From: Bacteroidales bacterium
Lineage (GTDB): Bacteria; Bacteroidota; Bacteroidia; Bacteroidales; UBA932
NCBI GenBank assembly: GCA_017430365.1
Contig: JAFRNC010000006.1
Coordinates: 124,001-188,000 of the forward strand
Direction: 5' to 3'
Length of the DNA: 64,000 nucleotides
This document shows positions 26,515 to 34,614 of this stretch, in pieces; position 1 is the stretch's first letter, and every line of letters starts with the position of its first letter. The notes under the pieces were generated by a model. That model was not told the origin of the DNA. It did no database searches and saw nothing but the letters and a program-made list of their open reading frames with translations. The translations under genes were made by a program, and so were the position numbers.

Positions 26515-27354
26515 CTAGTTTGCCTGCCTCTGGGGGCTTATAGGTTTATGCTCCTTGAGGTCGTAACGCTGTCCCGGGCGGAGGAAGAAAAAGCGTTCCC
26601 TTCCCGCCTGATGCACGGCCACATACGATTTGCCTATCACTTCGAATTCATCTCCTTTAACGACTATGGCAGTGGATTCGTCAATGCCGATGCCGATGAA
26701 CTCAGGGGCGGCCTTTATAAAAGCGTCCAGGTCATGCTGGCGGTTGCGGACAAGGATATGCTGGTCGATAGCGGAGAGTTTCAGGAATCCCAGCCCCTGC
26801 GTATGGTCGCCGATCAGGTGCTGCGCCCCCCTGGTATCGCCACGCCAAAGCAGCGATCCCTGGATGCTGGCACCTGCGGAAGTCCCGGCTATGACTCCGC
26901 CCCTGGAGAGCAGGGCGAACAATTCACGATGTACCTTCGTATTGAGATATACCTCCGCGATACGCCATTGCCTGCCTCCGGTGATGAAGACACCCGTAGC
27001 ACGGCGCAGTTCCTTGAGGTTCTTTTCATCATTGGCCTCGTCGATGGTCGTCAGATGCATGCGGGAAACCCTGTCCTTTCCGATACGATTGGAAATGGCA
27101 CGTATGGTGGAGAAATAACTGGTGTCTTCCGGGGCGGACGCATTGGTGATGACGACGATGCGGGAGTCGGAGCCTCCGGCGAGTTCGAAGAAACTGTCCC
27201 ATAATACATCGGTCATCCTGCCGCCGCCGATAATCAGCAGGGAACCGTGTTCAGGTCCGTGGCGGGTCACGGAAAGATCTACTACAGTCGGGTTCTGGGC
27301 TGCAGCGCCCAGAGCCAGCACAAGGCCGGACAGGAAAAGAATCAGTTTACGCAT
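26515..27354 (-). CDS. Secreted cyanophycinase-like S51 peptidase
   Basis: 279 residues from ATG 27354, whose first 20 residues (MRKLILFLSGLVLALGAAAQ) form a signal peptide; an earlier in-frame start would spoil it. S51 hallmarks: LLIIGGGRM, VVITNASAPED, GVFITGGRQWR, nucleophile Ser in VIAGTSAGASIQG, and His in LSAIDQHILVRNRQ. Cyanophycinase hydrolyses beta-Asp-Arg dipeptide links of cyanophycin; exported versions in Bacteroidetes probably act on isoaspartyl or similar peptides from outside. NnrD is 11 nt upstream. Confidence 0.85.
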   Translation of the reverse strand: MRKLILFLSGLVLALGAAAQNPTVVDLSVTRHGPEHGSLLIIGGGRMTDVLWDSFFELAGGSDSRIVVITNASAPEDTSYFSTIRAISNRIGKDRVSRMHLTTIDEANDEKNLKELRRATGVFITGGRQWRIAEVYLNTKVHRELFALLSRGGVIAGTSAGASIQGSLLWRGDTRGAQHLIGDHTQGLGFLKLSAIDQHILVRNRQHDLDAFIKAAPEFIGIGIDESTAIVVKGDEFEVIGKSYVAVHQAGRERFFFLRPGQRYDLKEHKPISPQRQAN

Positions 27355-27365
27355 ATCGTTTGTAT

Positions 27366-28217
27366 TTAATATAATTGCTTGAAACCGGTCCAAAGGAAAT
27401 CGATGATATCACTGCTGTCGTACGCTTCGGCTGTCCGTTCGGAAGCAAGGCGGTCGCCTGCATATCCATGGATCCAGACTCCCAAAGCGGCGGCATCTGT
27501 AGAAGCGTATCCCCGGGCAAGCAGACCGCCGGCCAATCCGCTGAGGACATCGCCGCTGCCCCCCTTGGCCATACCGGGATTGCCGGTCGTATTGACCAGG
27601 CATTCCCCTCCCGGCAGATACACCCGGCTGTGATAGCCTTTCACCACGACAGTGCAGCCGCTGTCCCGGCAAATACTGCGCACCGCGGCTTCCTTTCCTT
27701 CTTCATCATTCCATGCGACAAGCCGCCTCAGTTCTCCCAGATGAGGTGTAAGTATGGAACCACGGGGAATCCCGCTCCAAAGAGCCGGATGTGCGGCAAG
27801 CAGATTCAGGGCGTCTGCGTCAAGAAGCATGGGTATGCCTGCCCGGTTGGCTGAAAATAGCAGCTTTGAAAGGACTTCCAGTGTCCCGGGAGCCTGCCCC
27901 AGACCCGGCCCGACCACAATGGCACTGTATTTCTCAAGTGAGACGGGGACTGTGCCGATACAAGGTCCGGGATCTTCCGAGAGAATGGCTGAAGGAAAAC
28001 GGTTCACCACCGCCTGCAACGCGCGCCCCGTCGAGTGGAGCGTCACGAGTCCGCAACCGGACCTGAGGGCGGCACCCGTGGCCAGCACTGCGGCACCTGG
28101 CATCGTCTGGCAACCGCATACAAGCAGAAGATGGCCATAGTCGCCCTTATGGCTTCCGTTCTCGCGGTAGAGAAGTCTCCCGCGGAGATATGCCTCGGTT
28201 ATCAATTCGGTTTCCAT
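27366..28217 (-). CDS. nnrD: ADP-dependent NAD(P)H-hydrate dehydratase
   Basis: 283 residues. Ribokinase-like dehydratase blocks: SHKGDYGHLLLVCG, ALRSGCGLVTLH, AIVVGPGLGQ, LLDADALNLLA, ILTPHLGELRRL, VVVKGYHSRVY and NPGMAKGGSGDVLSGLAGG. The enzyme repairs hydrated NADH/NADPH using ADP in the cytosol. It is the stand-alone dehydratase; the NnrE epimerase domain usually fused at the N-terminus is absent, so epimerase must be elsewhere or missing. The HAD-like gene upstream ends 3 nt before its start. Confidence 0.92.
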   Translation of the reverse strand: METELITEAYLRGRLLYRENGSHKGDYGHLLLVCGCQTMPGAAVLATGAALRSGCGLVTLHSTGRALQAVVNRFPSAILSEDPGPCIGTVPVSLEKYSAIVVGPGLGQAPGTLEVLSKLLFSANRAGIPMLLDADALNLLAAHPALWSGIPRGSILTPHLGELRRLVAWNDEEGKEAAVRSICRDSGCTVVVKGYHSRVYLPGGECLVNTTGNPGMAKGGSGDVLSGLAGGLLARGYASTDAAALGVWIHGYAGDRLASERTAEAYDSSDIIDFLWTGFKQLY

Positions 28218-28220
28218 TGC

Positions 28221-28646
28221 CTATTGTTCCTGTGCGACAGCTTCGATCACCCTCACCCAATCAGTTTCGGGATCGAATCCGAACTTGTCGTCTATGCCTA
28301 CATTGAAATATAGTTTGGAATCGAAATTCTGGAAAGAGGTATTGCCCACCTCGGAATTCTCGTTCACGTAATCGAAATGGATACCCTCCATGGCAAAGCG
28401 CCGGCGGTATGCTTCAAGCCGTTCCGGATAACATCCGCTCCAGAGGATCAGGCAGATGTCGTCCCTGTTCGACATAAGCTGGAGCGCCGGCTTCGCATAG
28501 GGCAGGAAGTCGTATGTCTCCTCGCTCTCGTAGCATGCCCGGAGGATGGTGTCGTGGATATCCACCACGACATATATCTTTTCCCATCCTTTCTCAATCT
28601 TCCTGCGCAGAGCCGCTTCAAATGCCTTTGCGATGTCCATTGTCAT
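28221..28646 (-). CDS. HAD-like small protein with altered motif I
   Basis: 141 residues from ATG 28646, which overlaps the upstream TSCPD gene stop (ATGA); a second ATG is at 28640. The start of the fold reads YVVVDIHDTIL: compared with the usual DxDxT of HAD phosphatases the second Asp is His. Other HAD-like parts are LILWSGCYPERLEAYRRRF (motif II region) and FNVGIDDKFGFDPETDW. It may be a divergent phosphatase or a non-catalytic relative; I know similar proteins from Bacteroidetes only as conserved hypotheticals. Confidence 0.65.
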   Translation of the reverse strand: MTMDIAKAFEAALRRKIEKGWEKIYVVVDIHDTILRACYESEETYDFLPYAKPALQLMSNRDDICLILWSGCYPERLEAYRRRFAMEGIHFDYVNENSEVGNTSFQNFDSKLYFNVGIDDKFGFDPETDWVRVIEAVAQEQ

Positions 28647-28933
28647 TTCAGGTATTTCAAGGCCCTGGACAACTGATCCGGGCAGCTTGTTCCACGGCCT
28701 TCACAATCGATGCCTTCCAGACGGTCTATGACCTCATCTATATTCCTGCCGGCGCATAAGGCCGCCACCCCCTGCGTGTTGCCGTGGCAGCCGTCCGTAT
28801 ACTGCACCTTCAGGATGACTTTGCCATCCATTTCAATGTCTATCCGGGAAGAGCATACGGCATCGCAGGTCAGGAACGAAGCCCTCCTGATCCCGTCTTC
28901 CACCCGGTCGCTTATCAATGTAACATCGTGCAT
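28643..28933 (-). CDS. TSCPD domain protein (TIGR03905-like)
   Basis: 96 residues from ATG 28933 (MHDVTLISDR). A longer reading from a TTG at 28960 is rejected because that codon is part of the -7 box TATATTTG (28965-28958). Four conserved cysteines appear in CDAVCSSRIDIE, TDGCHGNTQGV and DCEGRGTSCPDQLSRAL; the last includes the TSCPD signature. This domain is also found at the end of some ribonucleotide reductases and is thought to bind metal. First gene of the eight-gene minus-strand run; 4-nt overlap with the HAD-like gene. Confidence 0.85.
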   Translation of the reverse strand: MHDVTLISDRVEDGIRRASFLTCDAVCSSRIDIEMDGKVILKVQYTDGCHGNTQGVAALCAGRNIDEVIDRLEGIDCEGRGTSCPDQLSRALKYLK

Positions 28934-28957
28934 ATCCTGTACTTTCTGTTCGGTATA

Positions 28958-28965
28958 CAAATATA
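28958..28965 (-). promoter_or_regulatory. -7 box (TATATTTG) that sets the TSCPD gene start
   Basis: Minus-strand TATATTTG, 24 nt ahead of the ATG at 28933. It excludes translation from the upstream TTG. It probably drives the whole 28933-22534 gene run. No -33 TTTG is visible at 19-21 nt. Confidence 0.55.
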
Positions 28966-28972
28966 GTCAAAA

Positions 28973-29003
28973 TTTGCCAGCCCGTCAGAATTCACTATCT
29001 TTG
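28973..29003 (+). promoter_or_regulatory. Canonical Bacteroidetes promoter for the YdeI-family gene
   Basis: TTTG at 28973-28976 and TATCTTTG at 28996-29003 with a 19-nt spacer, a perfect -33/-7 pair. Predicted start about 20 nt before the ATG at 29027. Lies back to back with the minus-strand box at 28965-28958. Confidence 0.85.
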
Positions 29004-29026
29004 GGCTGATTGCGACGAAAACAAAC

Positions 29027-29608
29027 ATGGAAGTAACCAACCTGCTGGACATACATACACGCGGGGAACTGTATAGCTGGTACCTGGCGAATCACGACAC
29101 GACGAGCGATTTCTGGCTGCGCGTCAACCGGGCGAAAGAGCCGTTTCCGGGGGTTGTGGGCTATATCGATGCCGTGGAGGTCGCACTTTGCTTCGGATGG
29201 ATCGACAGCACGATGAAGCGAATAGATGACGGGAAACCGGTCCAGCATTTCACACCGAGGCGGAAAGGCGGCAACTGGTGCGAACAGAATATAGAACGCT
29301 GCCGCCGCCTGGTCAAACTGGGAGAAATGACTCCGGCCGGGCTGGCGGTCGCCCCCGATCTGGACCCTTCACGTTTTGTCTTCGAAAAATGGGTTACAGA
29401 CGCCATCAAGGCCGACCGCAAGGCCTGGAAAAACTACCGCTCTTTTCCTGAGAACTACCGTCGCATCAAAGTCGACCGGATACAGCATTATGAAAAAACC
29501 AGGCGCACGGAGTACGCCTGGAAAACATTGAACAAATTCATAATCGACTGCCGCGAAGGCAGGATGCAGGGCGGATGGAGCGATTTCGGCAGGCTGGAGA
29601 GATATTAG
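29027..29608 (+). CDS. YdeI/OmpD-associated (bacteriocin-protection-type) family protein
   Basis: 193 residues. Typical YdeI-family blocks: ELYSWYLANHDTTSDFWLRVNR, YIDAVEVALCFGWIDSTMKRIDDG, FTPRRKGGNWCEQNIERCRRL, and the C-terminal YEKTRRTEYAWKTLNKFI. The family is annotated as bacteriocin-protection or OmpD-associated on thin evidence; the biochemical role is unknown. Cytosolic, no signal. A single-gene unit with its own strong promoter, ending tail-to-tail 15 nt from the GH3 gene. Confidence 0.85.
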   Translation: MEVTNLLDIHTRGELYSWYLANHDTTSDFWLRVNRAKEPFPGVVGYIDAVEVALCFGWIDSTMKRIDDGKPVQHFTPRRKGGNWCEQNIERCRRLVKLGEMTPAGLAVAPDLDPSRFVFEKWVTDAIKADRKAWKNYRSFPENYRRIKVDRIQHYEKTRRTEYAWKTLNKFIIDCREGRMQGGWSDFGRLERY

Positions 29609-29623
29609 GCCCTCCGGCAGCCT

Positions 29624-31867
29624 TTATTTCAGCTCGAACTCCGCGGTTCCGCGGATGTCCTGTGCGGATGCCCCGACCATAGCCTTGAAAACGCCCTTCT
29701 CCGCCGTCCAGGCATGCTTTTCGGCATCAAAGTAGCTCAACGCATCTTTGTCGATCGTGAAAGATACGTCGGCTTTCTGTCCGGGTTCGAGCATAATCTT
29801 CGCGAATCCCTTGAGTTCCTTCACCGGACGGTCGACTGAGGCTTCCGCGTCAGCGATATAGAGCTGGACGACTTCAGCACCTTTCACCGCGCCGGTGTTC
29901 TTCACTGGTACGGTTACCGTCAGCGTACCATTTTCCTGCATCGAATTCTTGCTCAGACGGGGCTCGCCGAATTCGAAGGTGGTATAGCTGAGGCCGTGGC
30001 CGAACGGGAAGAGGACACCGCCGTGAAGGTCGTACCAGCGGTAACCGACATATATGCCCTCGGTGTATTCCATGTCCATCACAGGCATTCCGTCAATGGT
30101 GCCGTCCCTGAGGATACCGGGATACTGCCGCTCGGTCTGGACAGGATTGTCGGCGTAAGAGACAGGAATGGTGAACGGCAGATGGCCTGACGGGTTGACG
30201 TCACCGGAAAGGACATCGGCGAGAGAATGGCCGGCCTGTGTGCCCAGATACCAGTCCTGGACAATTGCGGGCACTTTATCCTTCCACGGCATCGCCACAG
30301 CGTTTCCGGAAATATTGACTACGACCAATTTGCCGGTCGCTGCGGCAAGCGCCTCGATCACGGCGTCCTGACCGTATGGAAGGCCGTACTGGACGCGGTC
30401 CAGGCCTTCAGAGTCCTGACGGTCCGCCTTGTTGAGTCCCCCGATAAAGATCACATAGTCCGCACCTTGCGCAGCTTTTACGGCATCGGCGATCAAGGTC
30501 GCCGCATTGCGGCTTTCGCGGAGATCCTGTCCGGTGGAAACACCGTTGTACTCTCCACCGACATCACCCACATATCCGCGCTCCCATACGACCTCCGCAT
30601 CGGGATAGCGGGCTTTGATGCCGTCTAGCGGGGAAACCTCAAGTTTCGCCTTCAGGGAAGAAGAACCTCCTCCCACAGTCATCATCTTGACCGCATTCTC
30701 GCCCACTACGACGATTTTCCGGGGATTAGACATGGGAAGCAGGCCGCCGTCGTTCTTGAGGAGCACTATGGACTCGGCACCGATCTTCCGGGCCGCGGCA
30801 TAATGTTCAGGAGAAGTCTGGCTGCCGAACGGGCGGGTGCGGTCCATCGAAGTCCGGAAAATCATGCGCAGGATACGCTTGACGCGTGCATCAAGCTCGT
30901 CAGTTCCGATTTCGCCCTTCTCAATCGCCTCTCTGTAAGGTGCGGCAAGGTAATAGATGTCATACGCGTTGGTCTTGCCCATGACAAGGCCGTCGGTCCA
31001 TGAGCCGTACTCGAGGTCCACGCCGTGACGGGCGGTCTGGAGCGTGTTGTGGACTCCGCCCCAGTCGCTGATGACCACGCCGTCGAAGCCCCATTCTCCG
31101 CGAAGTATCTTGTCCAGAAGTACTTCGTTGGAGCAGAGGTGCTCCCCGTTATAGAGATTGTAGGCAGCCATAACAGACCAGGCATGACCTTTCTGCACCG
31201 CAGCCTTGAATGCCGGCAGGTAAATCTCATAAAGGGTGCGGTCGTCCACGATGGTATTGGCTACATGCCGGTTCACTTCACTGTTGTTCAGTGCATAATG
31301 CTTAACGCACACAGCCACTCCGTTGGACTGCACGCCCTCCACATAGGGCACCACCATCTCGCCTGCGAGATAGGGATCCTCGCCCATATACTCGAAATTG
31401 CGGCCGTTGAGCGGGAAACGGTAGATGTTCACGCCGGGGCCCAGAAGGACTGTCTTGTTACGGTACCTGGCCTCTTCGCCGATATTCTTTCCGTAGAGCC
31501 GGGAGAGGTCACGGTCCCATGTAGCGGCAAGGCCGCTGAGCGCCGGGAATGCAGTAATGGAGTCGTTGGTCCATCCCGCCTGGTCCCATTCATCCCAGAG
31601 GACCTCGGCACGGATGCCGTGGGGGCCGTCGGTACACCAGACTTCCGGAATGCCCAGGCGCGGTACTCCGGGAGAACTGAATTTTGACTGCGCATGGACA
31701 ATCGCGATCTTCTCGTCGAGGGTCATACGCGAAAAAGCATCTTCCACCCTGGCCTCGATGGGCTGGGCGTCATCAAGATAGACTGGGATTTCGGAATTGT
31801 TGCGTGGTGCCTGCCCGCAGGAAACGGCGGCAAGCGCCAGGCAGAGGAGGAAAGATTTAAACTTCAT
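29624..31867 (-). CDS. GH3 beta-glycosidase lipoprotein
   Basis: 747 residues; signal with lipobox AVSCG (Cys17). GH3 barrel: RMTLDEKIAIVHAQ, TDGPHGIRAEVLWDEWD, LLGPGVNIYRFPLNGRNFEYMGEDPYL and nucleophile Asp in FDGVVISDWGGVHNT. The C-terminal alpha/beta sandwich (IVLLKNDGGLLPMS, GENAVKMMTVGGGSS) and fibronectin-III-like domain (VVQLYIADAEASVDRPVKELKGF) follow. Probably a beta-glucosidase or beta-xylosidase at the cell surface or periplasm. It lies 12 nt after the M28 peptidase gene on the same strand. Confidence 0.93.
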   Translation of the reverse strand: MKFKSFLLCLALAAVSCGQAPRNNSEIPVYLDDAQPIEARVEDAFSRMTLDEKIAIVHAQSKFSSPGVPRLGIPEVWCTDGPHGIRAEVLWDEWDQAGWTNDSITAFPALSGLAATWDRDLSRLYGKNIGEEARYRNKTVLLGPGVNIYRFPLNGRNFEYMGEDPYLAGEMVVPYVEGVQSNGVAVCVKHYALNNSEVNRHVANTIVDDRTLYEIYLPAFKAAVQKGHAWSVMAAYNLYNGEHLCSNEVLLDKILRGEWGFDGVVISDWGGVHNTLQTARHGVDLEYGSWTDGLVMGKTNAYDIYYLAAPYREAIEKGEIGTDELDARVKRILRMIFRTSMDRTRPFGSQTSPEHYAAARKIGAESIVLLKNDGGLLPMSNPRKIVVVGENAVKMMTVGGGSSSLKAKLEVSPLDGIKARYPDAEVVWERGYVGDVGGEYNGVSTGQDLRESRNAATLIADAVKAAQGADYVIFIGGLNKADRQDSEGLDRVQYGLPYGQDAVIEALAAATGKLVVVNISGNAVAMPWKDKVPAIVQDWYLGTQAGHSLADVLSGDVNPSGHLPFTIPVSYADNPVQTERQYPGILRDGTIDGMPVMDMEYTEGIYVGYRWYDLHGGVLFPFGHGLSYTTFEFGEPRLSKNSMQENGTLTVTVPVKNTGAVKGAEVVQLYIADAEASVDRPVKELKGFAKIMLEPGQKADVSFTIDKDALSYFDAEKHAWTAEKGVFKAMVGASAQDIRGTAEFELK

Positions 31868-31879
31868 ACCCTTTTGTTA

Positions 31880-33424
31880 TCAGAAAGGCCTTTGCTGGTT
31901 GAGGTTTACTGCGGGATATACGGGAATGCGGCCGGGATCGTTGGCGGCGCAGGCAGCAAGCCAAGCCACGATCGTGGCGTCGACCTTGAGGTCAGCCTGC
32001 GAGAGACGCTCGTAAGTATCCATTATCGTGTGGTAGGTACGGCCATACTCGAGTTCGTCCTGGATGAACTGGTAAGCCGGAAGGCCGACACGGGTGAAGG
32101 TCTGATGATCGGTGCCGCCGGTAGTGCGGGGCGAGAGATACTTGAATCCCAGGGATTCGATGTACTTCATCCAGGCCTCGAAAAATTCGGCAGCTGCGTC
32201 GTTGCGTTCGAGATAGATTCCGCGGAAACGGCCGGAACCGTTGTCCATGTTGAGATAGAGGGCGAACTTGTCGAATCCGGGAAGCTTCTTCTGGTCCTTG
32301 TAGAGATATTGTTCCATATAGCCGCGTGAGCCATAGAGGCCCTGCTCCTCACCGCCCCAGAGAGCCAGGCGGATAGTACGCTTGGGTTTGAATCCCAGAT
32401 CCTTGAGGATGCGCATGGCTTCCATCATCACGATGCAGCCGGAAGCGTTGTCGGCAGCGCCGGTGCCGCCGTGCCAGGAGTCGAAGTGCCCGCCGAGCAG
32501 CACGATCTCGTCTTTGAGTTTGGGATCGGTGCCGGGAATCTCGGCGTAGATATTGCGCACTTCACGGTCGTCAGTGAAACGGTTGATGAGTTCCAGTTCC
32601 ATCTCGACCTTCTGTCCTTTCTCTATCAGCCTCACCATACGTCCGTGGTCTTCCAGAGGCATTGCAATTTCGGGAACGGGCTCGGGATCACCGACCTTGT
32701 AATTGACGCCGGAACTGCCGGGCACGTTGAAGGAACCGCTTCCGTTGACGATGCAGAGAGGTTTCTCAGTGGCATAGAAATCAGCCATCATCTGGCGGAG
32801 TTCCATCAGGGCGCGGTAATCGACGTTCATCCTGCCATAGCGGCCACCGCGTGGATTGGCACGGTTGTCATCAGTCAGTGCAGCCAGTTCCTCATCGGTA
32901 TAACGGGATGCAAGAGGCTCGAACCTGATGTCATATGACTGCGTGGAAGGCATCAGCAGTATCTTGCCGGCGACCTTTCCGCGGTATTTCTCCAGGTCCT
33001 CCTTGGATTTGACGTCGAAGACGATGCACTCGCCTTTGACAAGTCCTTTGGTACTTCCCGACCATGCCCTTGGATTGACGGAGAATGCGCAGTAGTAAGG
33101 GGTGGTCATGGCGGCATAGGTCTTCACGACATCCCATCCCCCGCGGGTGAATTCCATGGCGAATACGGAGCGGGGATTTGAGAAGCCCAGTTCCTTGAGC
33201 TTGACGATGACCAGTGAATCCGCACGGCGTTTCTGCCGGGAAGCGGTGAGCCTGGAGCCCATGAAGTCGGTCATGTACTGAGAGATCTCCTCGACCTTGG
33301 AATTGCCAAGACCTTCGGCCTTGATCTTTGAGGCCCATTCCGCAGATTCGGAGACCTGGGCCTTTGCTGTGCCGCCGCAGAACAACATGGCGAGCACCGA
33401 AACGATGACTAAAACTTTTTTCAC
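31880..33424 (-). CDS. Secreted M28 family zinc aminopeptidase
   Basis: 514 residues starting at a GTG (33424-33422): the signal peptide MKKVLVIVSVLAMLFCGGTAKAQ begins exactly there and no ATG gives it. A PA-like insert lies in the first half. Zinc ligands: GGHFDSWHGGTGAADNASG (His, Asp), LWGGEEQGLYGS (Glu-Glu, catalytic and ligand), LNMDNGSG (Asp) and EYGRTYHTIMDTYE (His). Releases N-terminal amino acids from peptides in the periplasm. DUF3667 gene is 27 nt upstream, GH3 12 nt downstream. Confidence 0.9.
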   Translation of the reverse strand: MKKVLVIVSVLAMLFCGGTAKAQVSESAEWASKIKAEGLGNSKVEEISQYMTDFMGSRLTASRQKRRADSLVIVKLKELGFSNPRSVFAMEFTRGGWDVVKTYAAMTTPYYCAFSVNPRAWSGSTKGLVKGECIVFDVKSKEDLEKYRGKVAGKILLMPSTQSYDIRFEPLASRYTDEELAALTDDNRANPRGGRYGRMNVDYRALMELRQMMADFYATEKPLCIVNGSGSFNVPGSSGVNYKVGDPEPVPEIAMPLEDHGRMVRLIEKGQKVEMELELINRFTDDREVRNIYAEIPGTDPKLKDEIVLLGGHFDSWHGGTGAADNASGCIVMMEAMRILKDLGFKPKRTIRLALWGGEEQGLYGSRGYMEQYLYKDQKKLPGFDKFALYLNMDNGSGRFRGIYLERNDAAAEFFEAWMKYIESLGFKYLSPRTTGGTDHQTFTRVGLPAYQFIQDELEYGRTYHTIMDTYERLSQADLKVDATIVAWLAACAANDPGRIPVYPAVNLNQQRPF

Positions 33425-33451
33425 GACTTATTATATTGATTGTTAATGATT

Positions 33452-34378
33452 TCAGGAAACGGCTGCGTTCAGCCCGGGAGTGGTGAAATAAGCCAGTACA
33501 ATGGTGACTACGCTTATCAGCAATATAACTGCGGCATAAATGACACCGTAGAATACTCCCGTCCTCAGTGCGGTCAGGATACTCTTACGCCATTCTATAC
33601 TCAGCCATTGGTGATAGTCCAGCACCAGCAGGGAAAACATAAGCAGAATGCTGATTGAAGAAGACCTGCCCCATGTCAGGAGGACTGCAAAGAGCATGAA
33701 GAAACTGAACTGGCACAACACGTATGCGGATGCCGCGGCACAAGCGGACATACCCAGGCGATGACGGCGCAAAGCCATTGACATGGCCAGCCACAGGAAC
33801 AGGAACTCGGTAATGAAGAGAGGTATCCCCTGACTGCGGAGCGTTGCTTCCAGAGCAGCCAGCGAAGACTCCCTCTGGGTCTTGACCGCTTCCGGAAACT
33901 GGTCAAGATGGAGGTATATGTATCCCTTCTGTACAATCCGCGTTATACCCTTGAGATAAAGTTCGGCGGAAGACTGGGCTGCCGTCGAGTCGGTCCGGAT
34001 TTCCGCATTGATCCAGGAACCGGCATCCGCCTTGTGCTGCACGGGCTTCAGCACTGCAGCCACGAGGGCGAAGAATGCATAGAAAACGATCAGGGAGGTC
34101 AGAGGAGCGAGGTAACGGTCGTGTGCTCCTCCGATATAGTCCCGTATCATATACCCGGGACGCAGCATGAGATGGCTGAATGTGCGCTTGGCGTCATCGT
34201 TCAGGAATGGAATGCTGTCGAAAGCTCCTTTGTAAAAATCGCCGGATTTCTTCCTTTTCCTTTTTTCGGGACTCCCGGGTTTTTCCCACGGATTGTACCC
34301 CGCCTTCTGCCAGATGGCAAAAGCGCGACGCCGCACTTCCAGGGAACGGGAACTCATTATTTCTTTGACCGGTTTCAT
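33452..34378 (-). CDS. DUF3667-family membrane protein
   Basis: 308 residues. Has the DUF3667 block RTFSHLMLRPGYMIRDYIGGAHDRYLAP at residues about 65-90, followed by several hydrophobic segments (LIVFYAFFALVAAVL, FITEFLFLWLAMSMAL, LCQFSFFMLFAVLLTW, SILLMFSLLVLD, VIYAAVILLISVVTIVLAYF), so an inner-membrane protein with about five or six helices. The N-terminus is cytosolic and basic and lacks the zinc ribbon often found at the start of this family. Function unknown. Confidence 0.72.
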   Translation of the reverse strand: MKPVKEIMSSRSLEVRRRAFAIWQKAGYNPWEKPGSPEKRKRKKSGDFYKGAFDSIPFLNDDAKRTFSHLMLRPGYMIRDYIGGAHDRYLAPLTSLIVFYAFFALVAAVLKPVQHKADAGSWINAEIRTDSTAAQSSAELYLKGITRIVQKGYIYLHLDQFPEAVKTQRESSLAALEATLRSQGIPLFITEFLFLWLAMSMALRRHRLGMSACAAASAYVLCQFSFFMLFAVLLTWGRSSSISILLMFSLLVLDYHQWLSIEWRKSILTALRTGVFYGVIYAAVILLISVVTIVLAYFTTPGLNAAVS

Positions 34379-34386
34379 AAAAAGTC

Positions 34387-34602
34387 TTATTCCAGACGGT
34401 CGGCCTCAAAACGCATGACGCTTCTTACAGTCATGGATTCATCCGTATAGATGGAATGCACTTGGAAATGGCCTTGTTTCCACCCCTTCCATGGCTTCGA
34501 GACAGCCTTGTCGCTCTTCCCAAGAGCGAAGGCTTTTTCCCAGTCAAGCATGAAAGAGACTCCGGCGAGTGCCGAAGCCTTGATAAAACCTCTTCTGTCC
34601 AT
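34387..34602 (-). pseudogene. Truncated Tat-signal protein, probable MBL-fold hydrolase remnant
   Basis: 71 residues: MDRRGFIKASALAG is a twin-arginine-like leader, followed by KPWKGWKQGHFQVHSIYT, which resembles the beginning of exported metallo-beta-lactamase-fold hydrolases. The metal-binding HxHxDH motif and the rest of the fold are absent. After SIYT the sequence jumps to DESMTVRSVMRFEADRLE and stops. That tail looks like a different, C-terminal-type segment, so an internal deletion of a once longer gene is the simplest reading. It could also be a genuine short exported peptide. Close spacing to neighbours (12 nt and 8 nt). Confidence 0.45.
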
Positions 34603-34614
34603 GGGGCAAATATA

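Noticed and set aside
28643..28960. Longer TSCPD protein from TTG 28960
   Set aside because: The TTG is the last three bases of the -7 box, so it would lie outside the transcript.
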